Below are positions 17,001 to 25,396 of a DNA stretch of 35,960 bases, in pieces. The first letter of the stretch is position 1. Every line of letters starts with the position of its first letter. Source of the DNA: Acidimicrobiales bacterium (lineage in GTDB: Bacteria; Actinomycetota; Acidimicrobiia; Acidimicrobiales; SZUA-35); contig JAHDCC010000029.1 in NCBI GenBank assembly GCA_020630065.1, forward strand, positions 1 to 35,960, written 5' to 3'. The translations under genes were made by a program, and so were the position numbers. The notes under the pieces were generated by a model, which worked only from the letters and a program-made list of their open reading frames with translations, was not told the DNA's origin and searched no databases.

Positions 17001-17321
17001 CGAAGGTTGATTGACGGAGCGAGAGACTTAGGTTTCGTGGTTGACAACCCAACCGAATTCCCTATTGTCACCGTCATTATCGGTGATATGAATCTGGTCA
17101 AACAGGCGTGTGACATCCTGTGGGAATACAAAATTCTGATCACCCCATCGGTTTTCCCGGCCGCTCCCCTTCAACGAGGTGGACTGCGATTCACGTTGAC
17201 CGTCACGAACACAGACACTCAAGTAGATCTTGTTCTTAAGGCACTGCAAGACATTCGGGGGCGCCTCGACATCCGAGACATACCGTTGGAATCGGTATCC
17301 GACGCCATTTTCAGTTCATAG
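14040..17321 (+). CDS. Tri-domain fatty-acyl-AMP ligase / acyl carrier protein / alpha-oxoamine synthase
   Basis: A 1093-residue fusion. About 10-580 is an adenylating enzyme with motif TSGSTGAPKP (180-189) and the FAAL-type stretch SWLPLHHDMGLVG; motif RTGDLGF follows later. About 605-690 is a carrier domain whose phosphopantetheine site is Ser 634 in LGFDSITML. About 700-1085 is a fold-type I PLP enzyme of the alpha-oxoamine synthase family (serine palmitoyltransferase, AONS, glycine C-acetyltransferase): DDAHGFG (881-887) and the PLP lysine K925 in GGLSKAYS. Predicted chain: fatty acid to acyl-AMP, to acyl-ACP in cis, to decarboxylative condensation with an amino acid, giving an alpha-aminoketone. 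Amino acid and chain length cannot be read. ATG 14040 is set by the leaderless promoter; the frame is open from 13986. Confidence 0.88.
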   Translation: MAQIDDHSSSHSGDMPVKNFLQIIFRKLSDPDRTISFYDRKEKTFKSEQQQAFFARSISAGTTLTKQGIRRRDVVAIACSHPRLTMSAFVAAISIGAHPVVVAGRSTFESTATSADRLQKVADAFGQPIWLVVDPDKQHQFNTIDDRLQVIEHPGLDHQATAFASNPAVDEDDTCFYQLTSGSTGAPKPVVVTHRNLLGNLHAAYIEAERRPGQNFLSWLPLHHDMGLVGMTLNALINDGNLALMAPFDFMSDPLGWLRSIDELQIHFTASPSFCFELILDRLKNAPDNFQPDLSSLRTHYWGAEPVNFSLLSKTYKALAPYGLAASTLRPSYGLAEATIAVSISTFGEPTWGVELGQTQFSIGQLIDVVRRVDIDDEKIPNHVVTTAGVAFPDTETRIVDESGDAIEDENVCGEVAVTSIGVAPGYLRPDGTVERWENNVLRTGDLGFIHDGELFIVDRLKNIVIRNGINYPVVPLEHQIAHAAGVGESRVAVIDSDITAGKGQLTAIVEHPKGADKQQFTQQLERQLDHIEPTIDELVIVAWGNIPVTTSGKKRHIELRSRLLAGDLKIVSRTTLTPEATIDLRNDDPLSATPEDNVRQSILETVTDMARARTRSSEVTESTNFKRDLGFDSITMLELAVAVEQAAEITIPEDALNAAETVQDLINLARERTTANAPEIVGIAQKMANELDSFPQLMNDIDGQNQRELTIGNETVFDFASLNYLGFDFHQTIIDSIPPMIEAWGVHPSWSRAVASPLPYRQLEQGLAELVGAPDALVFPTLTLQHIGLLPILAANGTLLVGNESHHSVTEAAELCSARGIKVVRVNHRSSDDVEQQLNACGPGPKVIAVNGVFSTSGSYANLPELVEIAQRHDAQLYVDDAHGFGIVGENPDDDQPWGYRGNGIVAHFGLPYDNIVYAGGLSKAYSTMAAFVTVRTKEERLAYSLASTSVFSGPIPVASLASGIAGLEVNQNEGDDIRSDVLTKTRRLIDGARDLGFVVDNPTEFPIVTVIIGDMNLVKQACDILWEYKILITPSVFPAAPLQRGGLRFTLTVTNTDTQVDLVLKALQDIRGRLDIRDIPLESVSDAIFSS

Positions 17322-17400
17322 CTTGACAGATGTGACATCGTAAGAACACCACAGCAGGACAAAACCTCACTTTTCTGGCGCCTGTTACCGATAGAACAAC

Positions 17401-20379
17401 ATGAGCACTATTCGCACCAATGGACGTTGGATCGCAATTGGGATAACCGCTGTGATCGCGGCTATCCCTTCTCTTGACATTGCTCAAGCTGGCACCGTAC
17501 TAACGCTCCTTATCGCGTACATCGTGGCAACGGTGGCAGTTCTAGGCATCTGGAAGTCGCTTCCGTCTGCGCTCCGAGCAATACATGTCGGAGTCGGAAT
17601 TGTTGCGTTCTCCATTCTGGTTCTTATCGCTGAAGCAGTCGCCACTGGGGGTGAACCCAGTTTCCCAGGCTGGAGCGACATCGTCTCACCTCCCGGGGTC
17701 TTAGCCTTCTGGGTAGGTCTTGTGCTCGCGATTCGAGCGCGTGCCGCCATCTCCCGGATCGGCGACGTAATCGATGCCCTCGTCACCGCGCTGCTGCCCT
17801 GTTCAATCGTTGTCTTTGCCACATACTCGTATTTCTCGGGAACAGCGCCCGGACTAGAGCGAGCAATAAATGGATGGTTCTTACTTTCAGACACCATCTT
17901 GATCTCGTTGACCCTGATCCTCATCTACGGTTCCGGCGCCCGAAACAACGGAGCGAGATGGCTGGCGGCTACCGGCGTCGTTGGAACAATCTACGGTCTA
18001 GGTTCAACGCTAGCTATCGCACAAGACGTCGCCTGGCAAGGCGACCTGACCCGCCTTCTCGGCCTCATCTTCGTCATCTATGCCATCGCGACACGAGAAC
18101 CCTCCTACACAAAATTCGCTAGCCCGGGGACACGCCCTCAGCAATACCGATGGTTCCCATATCCAATCACAGGCGCAGCGCTCGTCATTGCCGCCAGATG
18201 GACCGAACCAGCTCTTATTGCGGCAGCAACCGCCATCTTCGTCATGCTGTGCAGCGCCCGGATCGCCGTCAACTCTCGGGCCGCTAGCCGCCTCACCAAA
18301 GTCACCGAAGTGACCGGTAACCTTGCACGTGAACTAACGAAGTCGGACTCTCTGGTGATGGCCACCGCAGCCGGAGCAGCAGCAGCACGTGAGCTCCTCC
18401 CTGGCAAACGTCTAGCGATCACGTCGACGTCGACAAATAAACCGATTCAGGCAGGTGACCAGATCGATCGAGAAGCCACGACGGTCGCCTCATCTAACGG
18501 CTCCACGGTAGTCGTCATCGAAGGAACCGTACCGACGTATCTCATTGTTGTCTTCACCCAAATCGCCGACATCCTCGATTTCTCGCTTCCCACTATCGAG
18601 GAACGATTGCGCCGAGTCGAGCAAGAATCAACGGCCGCTATCAGGAAGGCCGAAGAAGAAGCTGAAGCCGGATGGCAGGCCCTTAACGTCGACTCCAACG
18701 AAGTCCCACTTATGGCCCGGAACGGCCGAATACTACGGGCGGCCCCCAACGCGTCGACGATGGTCGGGTTCGATCCAGTTGGACGTACCGTCGACGAAAT
18801 CCCTGCCCTTATGCATCCCAGCGTCGGGGTTGACACCTTCGAAGATCCTGGCCAACCTGGACGATGGCTCAAAGTTTCGAAACGACACGAAGCCGACGAA
18901 TCGACGCTCTACACCATACGCGACGTGACCGAAAATGTGCGTAGCGCACGAACCGATCCGACGACCGGCCTTTCCAACCAATCGGATTTCGAGGCTCAGG
19001 ACAAACTGTCTGAAAGCACGTTGTCGGTCATTTATCTGCACGACTATGACCGGGTAAGCGAAGCGTCAGGTAAAGCCGCTGGTGATGCGCTGCTAAAAGA
19101 AATAGCTGACCGGTGCGCGAAAGCCTTCCGTCGAGATGATCAGGTGTGGCGGGGAGTCGGCCCGAAAATTTTGGTGAGCTGCCCGTACGGGGAGCCAAGC
19201 CCTCTCGCAGACCCGGAAGCCTGGCTCGAGAAGAGACGAGAAACTCTCGCCGCTCCAATCATGGTCGGCAACGACATCATCACACCGTCGATCACTGTCG
19301 GTGCAGCAAAGATCGACGAACCGTTGCCTGCCGCTTCTGCGCTTCTTCGCGCCGACATGGCGCTCAACGAGGCGCGACTCAAGGCACCCCAGTCAACACG
19401 GTGGTATAGCGAAGAGTTACGCCAAGCGGCCAAAAGGTCTTGGAGTATCGAAACCGCGTTTATCAAGTCGCTTGCTGACCCCGAAGAGGGAGGTTTCTGT
19501 GTTTTCTACCAGCCGCTGGTGCGAACCGGAGAGTTACAACCGGAAGCGTGCGAGGCATTGGTCCGTTGGAACCATCCTAAGCTCGGCAAGATCGGTCCTG
19601 ATGAGTTCATCCCACTAGCTGAAGAGATGGGGATCGTCGACGAGATCGACCGGTTTGTTCTCCAAACCGCGCTTCGAGACATCGAACAGTTCCATCTTTT
19701 CCATCCGGACTTTCGAATCCACGTCAACCTATCACCGGTAGGCCTCAACCCGCAGAAACTTCAACTGTTTAGTAAGGCTCTAGCTCTTCATTCAACCGCC
19801 CGGTTCATTGTGGTAGAAATAACCGAATCATCTATCGGTACGCAAGACCTCACCGAACTTCAACACGCATGTAGTCTGATTCGAGACACCGGCGTGTCGC
19901 TCAGTTTGGACGACTTCGGTACCGGCGAATCGAACTTTGATCGCATCTCGAAACTGCCTCTGTCAGAAGTGAAACTTAGTAAACACTTTGCCGAATCCGG
20001 TGACCCGGTGATGGTGGAAAGTGTTATCCAGACGATCCATCGACTTGGAATGGAATCCGTCGCCGAGAACGTCGAAACCCAAGAACAAGTCGACATGCTC
20101 ACCGAGGCCGGAGCCGACTATTTACAGGGCTGGGCTTTTTCACCACCAAAGCCTATTTCGGAAATTCTTGATTGGATGGTGCAGCACAGCGAACGGCCAG
20201 CACTATCCACCGGCGAGACCGGAGCTGAATGTAAAGCTGGCGACCACACCAACTGTGACGGCTTCTGGGTCCTCGGAAATTCGCATACAACAACATGCGA
20301 CTGCCCGTGCCACGCAACGTCAGGATCGTGGCCCGGCTGGGAAAAGCACACGGTTGATCTAAACTCCCCAGATTCGTAG
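17401..20379 (+). CDS. Membrane-bound EAL phosphodiesterase with degenerate GGDEF domain
   Basis: A 992-residue signalling protein. Residues about 10-300 hold eight to nine hydrophobic segments (a MASE-like sensor). A coiled coil (RRVEQESTAAIRKAEEEAEAGW) and a PAS-like region follow, then a GGDEF-fold domain whose active loop reads RGVGPK (584-589), so no cyclase activity is expected. The EAL domain keeps its catalytic set: EAL (718-720), HVNLSP, VVEITESS, DDFGTG (837-842), EVKLSK, VAENVET and LQGWAFSPP. It should therefore hydrolyse c-di-GMP, with the dead GGDEF perhaps binding GTP as a regulator. The C-terminus adds a Cys-rich tail (Cys 944, 952, 966, 968, 970, His 971), a possible metal site. 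It sits between the FAAL-ACP-AOS gene and the dehydrogenase, 79 bases after the former. Confidence 0.9.
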   Translation: MSTIRTNGRWIAIGITAVIAAIPSLDIAQAGTVLTLLIAYIVATVAVLGIWKSLPSALRAIHVGVGIVAFSILVLIAEAVATGGEPSFPGWSDIVSPPGVLAFWVGLVLAIRARAAISRIGDVIDALVTALLPCSIVVFATYSYFSGTAPGLERAINGWFLLSDTILISLTLILIYGSGARNNGARWLAATGVVGTIYGLGSTLAIAQDVAWQGDLTRLLGLIFVIYAIATREPSYTKFASPGTRPQQYRWFPYPITGAALVIAARWTEPALIAAATAIFVMLCSARIAVNSRAASRLTKVTEVTGNLARELTKSDSLVMATAAGAAAARELLPGKRLAITSTSTNKPIQAGDQIDREATTVASSNGSTVVVIEGTVPTYLIVVFTQIADILDFSLPTIEERLRRVEQESTAAIRKAEEEAEAGWQALNVDSNEVPLMARNGRILRAAPNASTMVGFDPVGRTVDEIPALMHPSVGVDTFEDPGQPGRWLKVSKRHEADESTLYTIRDVTENVRSARTDPTTGLSNQSDFEAQDKLSESTLSVIYLHDYDRVSEASGKAAGDALLKEIADRCAKAFRRDDQVWRGVGPKILVSCPYGEPSPLADPEAWLEKRRETLAAPIMVGNDIITPSITVGAAKIDEPLPAASALLRADMALNEARLKAPQSTRWYSEELRQAAKRSWSIETAFIKSLADPEEGGFCVFYQPLVRTGELQPEACEALVRWNHPKLGKIGPDEFIPLAEEMGIVDEIDRFVLQTALRDIEQFHLFHPDFRIHVNLSPVGLNPQKLQLFSKALALHSTARFIVVEITESSIGTQDLTELQHACSLIRDTGVSLSLDDFGTGESNFDRISKLPLSEVKLSKHFAESGDPVMVESVIQTIHRLGMESVAENVETQEQVDMLTEAGADYLQGWAFSPPKPISEILDWMVQHSERPALSTGETGAECKAGDHTNCDGFWVLGNSHTTTCDCPCHATSGSWPGWEKHTVDLNSPDS

Positions 20380-20462
20380 CATCACCAACTCAGGTTTGGA
20401 CTTGTTGTCCCTCTCACCTCTAGTATCTGAGGTGGCGACGATTTCTATCCTGACGAGGGTCA

Positions 20463-21272
20463 ATGACTCAAAAGAATATTCTTATCACGGGAACCAGTAG
20501 CGGTATTGGCGAATCGATAGCCAACCACCTAAAACGACGAGGCCACAACGTTTGGGGAAGCTCCCGGAACGGTGCGCAAGAAACTGCCGCTATCGATACG
20601 TTGACCCTAGATGTCGACCGCGACGAATCGGTCACAGCAGCGGTCGAACAGTTCATCGACATCAACGGGCATATTGACGTTTTGATCAACAACGCTGGTT
20701 TCGGTTTGACCGGCCCCGCAGAAGAAACCTCTATAGAAGAAGCGAAACAACAATTCGAAACGAACTTCTTCGGCGTAGTTCGAATGACAAACGCGGTGCT
20801 TCCGCATATGCGAAACAACGGTGGAGGGATGATTCTAAACATCAGTTCGATCGCCGGACTCATCGGACTGCCGTTCAACAGCTTCTACTCTGCAAGCAAG
20901 TTTGCGGTAGAAGGGTATGTTGAGGCGCTTCGTCTCGAAGTCAAGAATTGGGATATTGTGGTGGCTAACATCAACCCAGGCGACTTCGATACTGGGTTCA
21001 CGGCTAACGGTAAAACCGTGCAACTACAATCTGGTCTCTATCACACTCATATGGCGAAGATGCTCAAACTTATCGAACAAGATGAGCAAACGGGGCAGGA
21101 CCCAATAGAGGTAGCAAAGCTCGTTGAACGAATCATGGACCGCAACGATAACCATAAGGTTCGCTACCTCGTAGGCAAACCGTCGCAGAAATTAGCCACG
21201 TATCTGAAGCGAGTCTCCCCCAGCCAAGTTTTCGAACGAGTGGTCGCTCATACATACGATCTCAAGAAATAG
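20463..21272 (+). CDS. Classical short-chain dehydrogenase/reductase
   Basis: A 269-residue Rossmann-fold oxidoreductase. Cofactor motif TGTSSGIG at the N-terminus; structural NNAG in LINNAGFGLTGP; catalytic Ser in ISSIAG and YxxxK as YSASK. Ser/Arg after strand 2 (SSRNG) suggests NADPH preference. The C-terminal extension (RYLVGKPSQKLATYLKRVSPSQVFERVV) is typical of the lipid or retinoid type SDRs that include 3-ketodihydrosphingosine reductase-like proteins. GAGGG precedes ATG 20463. Lying in the same direction as the alpha-oxoamine synthase, it is a candidate for reducing the aminoketone product; this is inference from context only. Confidence 0.85.
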   Translation: MTQKNILITGTSSGIGESIANHLKRRGHNVWGSSRNGAQETAAIDTLTLDVDRDESVTAAVEQFIDINGHIDVLINNAGFGLTGPAEETSIEEAKQQFETNFFGVVRMTNAVLPHMRNNGGGMILNISSIAGLIGLPFNSFYSASKFAVEGYVEALRLEVKNWDIVVANINPGDFDTGFTANGKTVQLQSGLYHTHMAKMLKLIEQDEQTGQDPIEVAKLVERIMDRNDNHKVRYLVGKPSQKLATYLKRVSPSQVFERVVAHTYDLKK

Positions 21273-21320
21273 CCAACCAACGCTGGTCACCTTCCACTCC
21301 TAACCTCCGGTGTTCGGCGA

Positions 21321-22574
21321 CTAGCCTGGAAGATGTAACGCCGTCGAATATTCGGCAACGTAGTGTTTTACTTCGTTACCGTAGGCCACCGAACGGTTGT
21401 AGCCGAGCAAGGCCCGAGTGAAATTAGCTGGTGTAGCTAGCTGATTCCTCGACCCACAAAGATGGTTAGCGGCTGCGAGCGCCGCATCGTAGATGTTGTG
21501 CGGATCTTTGATATTATCCCGGTTGCCGTCCGCACCATACAGCGACCAACTCGACGGGATGAACTGCATCGGCCCGACCGCGTGGTCCCAGACGTCGTTG
21601 CCATCAAGTTGACCGGCGTCGGTGTCAGGGATGGCTAAGAACGGATCACCGTCTAGCTGCGGCCCGAGGATTTTCGTGCTTGTCCTCCCATCACGGGTTA
21701 CGACCGCCGAACCGTACGTACCATGCACGGTTTCGACTTTACCGATCCCGGCAAGCTGACTCCAAGAGACTTGACAGTCTGGCTTGGTCGCCGCGGTTGA
21801 CAGCTGAGCTTTGTAGTAGGCGTCAAGCACAACGACCGGAAACGGTAGATCCGTTAACTGTGCTAGTAGCACCTTTGAAATTAGCTGCGGTGTAAGTTCG
21901 GCGATAGTCTGCTGGGCGACCCCAATTTGGGTGTGGCTATTGTCCAGGTCCTTACGAGTTCGAGCTAGGGATTCTTGAATATTCAGAAGGGAGCTCGCAA
22001 GCTGTTGGCGTCGCAGCTCTTTTCTTTGCTGGTCGTCTAAAAGGTCTCGATGACTGGCCTTCATTTGGTCACTTGCTTGGCGAACAAGAACAGGGTCTGA
22101 ATTGATCTCACCGGTGGCCACATACTCAAGCAATCTCGGATGAGCCGGATTTTGAAACGCTGCGATAGCAAGCCCAGCAAGTTCGTCTCTAGCGACACTA
22201 ACAGCATGATTGACGTCGTCAAGCTCGGTTGATGCTACTTCCAAATCTTTGGACAACCATGCTTCAGACGCAGTCTGTTTTTCTAGTTCTATCGAAAGTT
22301 CACTAACCAGCCGTTCATTCTCGACCAGTCGTTCTTGTGACTCTATGACCTGTTGCAGGGTGGGTCCGAAACTAGACGAATCGATATTTGCTCGGGCCAG
22401 CACATTCGGGTGGACGTAATCGGCAAACAGCTCAGCCACCGGTGCCAGATCGACTACCGACTGTTTTTCGTTTTGCTGGTTGGCTTGACCAGACGCCGAC
22501 TGCCACGGGAATAACACCATCACGAAAATGACAACGACGATAACAACGATCTTGGGTTCGAAGTTTCGAGTCAC
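21321..22574 (-). CDS. Secreted lytic murein transglycosylase (SLT/MltB-like) with coiled-coil N-terminus
   Basis: Cleaves peptidoglycan glycan strands non-hydrolytically. The N-terminus has a membrane helix or signal (KIVVIVVVIFVMVLFPWQ). About 60-220 is a long coiled coil (ESQERLVENERLVSELSIELEKQ...), as in cell-wall hydrolases tethered to or activated by division complexes. The catalytic domain follows: the catalytic Glu in AGIGKVETVHGTYG, then GPQLDG, GPMQFIPSSWSLYG, ADGNRDNIKDPHNIYDAALAAANHLC and LLGYNRSVAYGNEV, the set found in actinobacterial MltB-type enzymes. GTG 22574 is the start. Convergent with the dehydrogenase across a 48-base gap. Confidence 0.9.
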   Translation of the reverse strand: MTRNFEPKIVVIVVVIFVMVLFPWQSASGQANQQNEKQSVVDLAPVAELFADYVHPNVLARANIDSSSFGPTLQQVIESQERLVENERLVSELSIELEKQTASEAWLSKDLEVASTELDDVNHAVSVARDELAGLAIAAFQNPAHPRLLEYVATGEINSDPVLVRQASDQMKASHRDLLDDQQRKELRRQQLASSLLNIQESLARTRKDLDNSHTQIGVAQQTIAELTPQLISKVLLAQLTDLPFPVVVLDAYYKAQLSTAATKPDCQVSWSQLAGIGKVETVHGTYGSAVVTRDGRTSTKILGPQLDGDPFLAIPDTDAGQLDGNDVWDHAVGPMQFIPSSWSLYGADGNRDNIKDPHNIYDAALAAANHLCGSRNQLATPANFTRALLGYNRSVAYGNEVKHYVAEYSTALHLPG

Positions 22575-22638
22575 CTCAATCCGTCGGCTAAAACGCTAGC
22601 TTTCTAAGACCTCGCAGCGTGATTCTTTTGTGGTCGGT

Positions 22639-23133
22639 TCAGTTGACGGGCACCGGAGGGTTGCAGACTTTCCAGTCATCTCCTTCTTTAACCAAATCGT
22701 AGAAGAGGTCTTCTCTGGTGTCGTCGGTGTAGGTGACCTCACCGATGAAGGTATCTGTTGTTTGCCCTTCACCTTCAGAGAATGATGCGCCTCGAACGAA
22801 AATGTTTTTGATCGGTTTCGAAGGGACATATACGGTTTGGAAGTCTTCAAACGAGATTTGAGCTTTTGCGCTTGAGCACAGTACGTCGTATGCGGCGCCT
22901 AAGTCACCGTTTTCGAGATCGGTTGCGTAACTTTGGGCGATGTCAGATGGCCCGGAAATATATTTCACTACCGCGTACGTGCAGCCGCCGAATAGGAGCA
23001 GAAACAAGAAAATAAAGGCGGCCGCAATGATGGGCCACACTTTCTTTTTGGGCGGCGGTTGTGGTTGCCCGTATCCTGCGAATTGTTGACCATCTTGTGG
23101 ATACGAGCCACCCGGATATGCCTGGTATGCCAC
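22639..23133 (-). CDS. Single-pass membrane protein, paralogue of the next gene
   Basis: N-terminal Pro/Gly/Gln/Tyr-rich cytosolic stretch (YQAYPGGSYPQDGQQFAGYG), then KKK and one membrane helix, then an extracytoplasmic domain with an NTF2-like or DUF4878-like look (SYATDLENGDLGAAYDVLCSS ... REDLFYDLVKEGDDWKVCNPP). Two Cys in the outer domain could form a disulfide. I chose the GTG at 23133 because GGGAGG precedes it and it aligns with the start of the neighbouring paralogue; the frame is open to 23190. Function unknown. It follows its paralogue in the same direction, 89 bases away. Confidence 0.8.
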   Translation of the reverse strand: MAYQAYPGGSYPQDGQQFAGYGQPQPPPKKKVWPIIAAAFIFLFLLLFGGCTYAVVKYISGPSDIAQSYATDLENGDLGAAYDVLCSSAKAQISFEDFQTVYVPSKPIKNIFVRGASFSEGEGQTTDTFIGEVTYTDDTREDLFYDLVKEGDDWKVCNPPVPVN

Positions 23134-23222
23134 GCTACCTCCCGCTAATTTGACCCGAACCTGAACTGGTGTTGTGTTCAAGACTAGCAAATTCGTCTCT
23201 CAACTTCGAAAGCTCGTCTTTG

Positions 23223-23747
23223 TTAGTTCGCTGGTCTCGGGGGATTGCAGACCTTCCAATCGCCATTCTCTTTAACTAAATCGTAGAACAAGTCTTCTCG
23301 GGTGCCGTCCACATAGTTGAACTCGCCGACAAAACTGTCTGATACGTTGTCGCTGTCTTGGAACGATGCCTGCCCGACGATATCGATGATGTCGATTTGT
23401 TTATCGGGCACGTACTCTGCCAGGTACTGATCTAACGGAATTTGGGCCTGCGACGATGCACACAACCGGCCATACGAGGACGCATAGTTGCCATCTTCCA
23501 GGTCGATAGCAAAATCAGACGCAGCGACAAACGGGCTCGAAACGAACCCACGCCCCAGGTAGACGCAGCCTCCCAAAAACAGAAGCACTATAAATATCCC
23601 TCCGCCCAGAAACCATGGCCAGATCGGTTTCTTCTTTTGTGGAGGTTGCCCGTATTGGTAGCTGGGAGGTGGATAACCTGGCGGTTGCCCGCCAAACTGT
23701 TGTCCGCCTGTCGGATAGGAACCGCCTGGGTACGGTTGATATGACAC
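23223..23747 (-). CDS. Single-pass membrane protein, paralogue of the preceding gene
   Basis: Same build as the gene at 22639-23133: a repetitive Pro/Gly/Tyr-rich N-terminus (SYQPYPGGSYPTGGQQFGG), a KKK stop-transfer, one membrane helix (WPWFLGGGIFIVLLFLGGC), and an outer domain with FAIDLEDGNYASSYGRLCASSQAQIP and the near-identical ending REDLFYDLVKENGDWKVCNPP. GTG 23747 follows AAGGGA with an eight-base spacer. Outer domains of this type are seen in actinobacterial proteins that sense or bind small molecules, but no ligand can be assigned. A recent-looking tandem duplication. Confidence 0.8.
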   Translation of the reverse strand: MSYQPYPGGSYPTGGQQFGGQPPGYPPPSYQYGQPPQKKKPIWPWFLGGGIFIVLLFLGGCVYLGRGFVSSPFVAASDFAIDLEDGNYASSYGRLCASSQAQIPLDQYLAEYVPDKQIDIIDIVGQASFQDSDNVSDSFVGEFNYVDGTREDLFYDLVKENGDWKVCNPPRPAN

Positions 23748-23823
23748 GAATTTTTCCCTTCAGCCTGCGCCCAGGATAACAAATGGAGCGTCGAAGGTGG
23801 TTTCAGCCAACGGGTTGACTCGT

Positions 23824-25236
23824 CTACGAACTAGCTTCAGGCCTCAACGTTGGGAACAGCACGACGTCTCGAATGGTTGAGGCGTCGGCCAGTAGCATCA
23901 CGAGGCGGTCGATACCGATGCCGAGTCCGCCAGTTGGCGGCAAACCGTATTCCATGGCCCGAAGGTAATCTTCGTCTACTACCATTGCTTCGTCATCGCC
24001 TGCATCTTTTTGTTTGACCTGGTCTTCGAATCGAGCTCGCTGTTCGACTGGGTCGATGAGTTCGCTAAACGCGTTCGCCAATTCTCGGCCAGCGATTATC
24101 GTCTCGAATCGTTCGGTCATCTCTGGTTGAGAACGATGATCTCGAGATAGCGGCGAAACTTCTTTCGGGTAGTCGGTAACAAAAACGGGACCCCATAGTT
24201 CGGCCTCGGTTGTCTTTTCGTAGATCTCCAAGATCAGCTTTCCTGGACCGTAGCTGTCTTTAACTTCCACACCATGTTGTTTGGCTATTGAGCGAAGCTC
24301 ATCGATGTTGGTTTCCACCGATAGATCGGCACCGATCTGTTCGTTTATCAGCTCCGTCATGGAGGCCCGTCGCCACGGGGTAGAGAGATCTATTTCTCTC
24401 TCACCATATTGAAGGGTCGTCGAGCCGCATAGTTCGGTCGCAAGGTACGAAACGAGTTCCTCAGTAAGCGTCATGATTTCTTCGTAGTCGGCGTATGCCT
24501 GGTAAAGCTCCAGCATGGTGAACTCTGGGTTGTGCCTAGTACTGATTCCTTCGTTGCGAAACACACGCCCAATTTCGAAGACGCGTTCGAATCCACCGGC
24601 GACGAGCCGTTTCAAATAGAGTTCCGGCGCTATTCGCAAAAAGAACTCTTGGTCGAACGCGTTGTGATGGGTGGTGAAAGGCCGCGCTGTCGCTCCACCA
24701 GGAATTGGGTGGAGCATCGGCGTTTCGACTTCCATGAATTCGCGGTCTTCCAACCAGCGTCTGATCAGTGAGATCACGCGAGATCGGAGAACGAACGTAG
24801 CTCGACTTTCCGGTGTTACCCAAAGATCGACGTATCGCTGCCGGTACCGAGTGTCCGGGTCATTTAGGCCGTGAAACTTGTCGGGGAATGGGCGTTGGGC
24901 TTGGGCCAAAAGTTCCCACGACTCGACCTTGACCGATAGTTCACCGCGCTTGGTTTTCATGACGGTGCCGGTCACCCCGATCCAGTCACCTAGGGAAAGC
25001 TCACAAAATTCGGCAAAGTTTGGTGTAACTTTTCCGGGCGCAAAAAGCTGGATTCGTCCGCCGGAGTCTTGCAGTGTGCCGAATGCGAGTTTGCCTTGTA
25101 CACGCCGCAGCATCAGCCTCCCAGCGATGGTGGCCACTTCGGCGGTTTCAGTCCCGTCTTCTATATCTCCAAACCGTTTCTGCAGGTCGTCTGAGACTGC
25201 GGTCGGATGGAAAGTGTACGGGATGTTGTCAGTCAT
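23824..25236 (-). CDS. lysS: Lysyl-tRNA synthetase, class II
   Basis: Charges tRNA-Lys. The N-terminal OB-fold anticodon-binding domain (VATIAGRLMLRRVQGKLAFGTLQDSGGRIQLF) precedes the class II catalytic core: motif 1 ETPMLHPIPGGATARPF, motif 2 FRNEGISTRHNPEFTMLE and motif 3 GLGIGIDRLVMLLAD. Length 470 residues is slightly short of the usual 490-505 but all motifs are present. ATG 25236 has GAGGAA just upstream; the open frame to 25272 is not needed. Divergent from the TetR leader region. Confidence 0.97.
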   Translation of the reverse strand: MTDNIPYTFHPTAVSDDLQKRFGDIEDGTETAEVATIAGRLMLRRVQGKLAFGTLQDSGGRIQLFAPGKVTPNFAEFCELSLGDWIGVTGTVMKTKRGELSVKVESWELLAQAQRPFPDKFHGLNDPDTRYRQRYVDLWVTPESRATFVLRSRVISLIRRWLEDREFMEVETPMLHPIPGGATARPFTTHHNAFDQEFFLRIAPELYLKRLVAGGFERVFEIGRVFRNEGISTRHNPEFTMLELYQAYADYEEIMTLTEELVSYLATELCGSTTLQYGEREIDLSTPWRRASMTELINEQIGADLSVETNIDELRSIAKQHGVEVKDSYGPGKLILEIYEKTTEAELWGPVFVTDYPKEVSPLSRDHRSQPEMTERFETIIAGRELANAFSELIDPVEQRARFEDQVKQKDAGDDEAMVVDEDYLRAMEYGLPPTGGLGIGIDRLVMLLADASTIRDVVLFPTLRPEASS

Positions 25237-25396
25237 GGGTTCCTCTGAGAAATGGTCGCACTTCTGGACCAACTACCGAGTTGACGATACTCGATATTTG
25301 GGCATTACGAAGCTAAATAGCTGTCGATGTAACGGGTTCCTTTCATAGCAATAGGTTCCGACCTGCATGTTTGACGAATGAAAGATCACCTAATAG

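Noticed and set aside
21273-22638. c-di-AMP (ydaO-type) riboswitch before the lytic transglycosylase
   Set aside because: Considered because disA is present and such switches control wall hydrolases, but no conserved core sequence or long leader is visible upstream of 22574.
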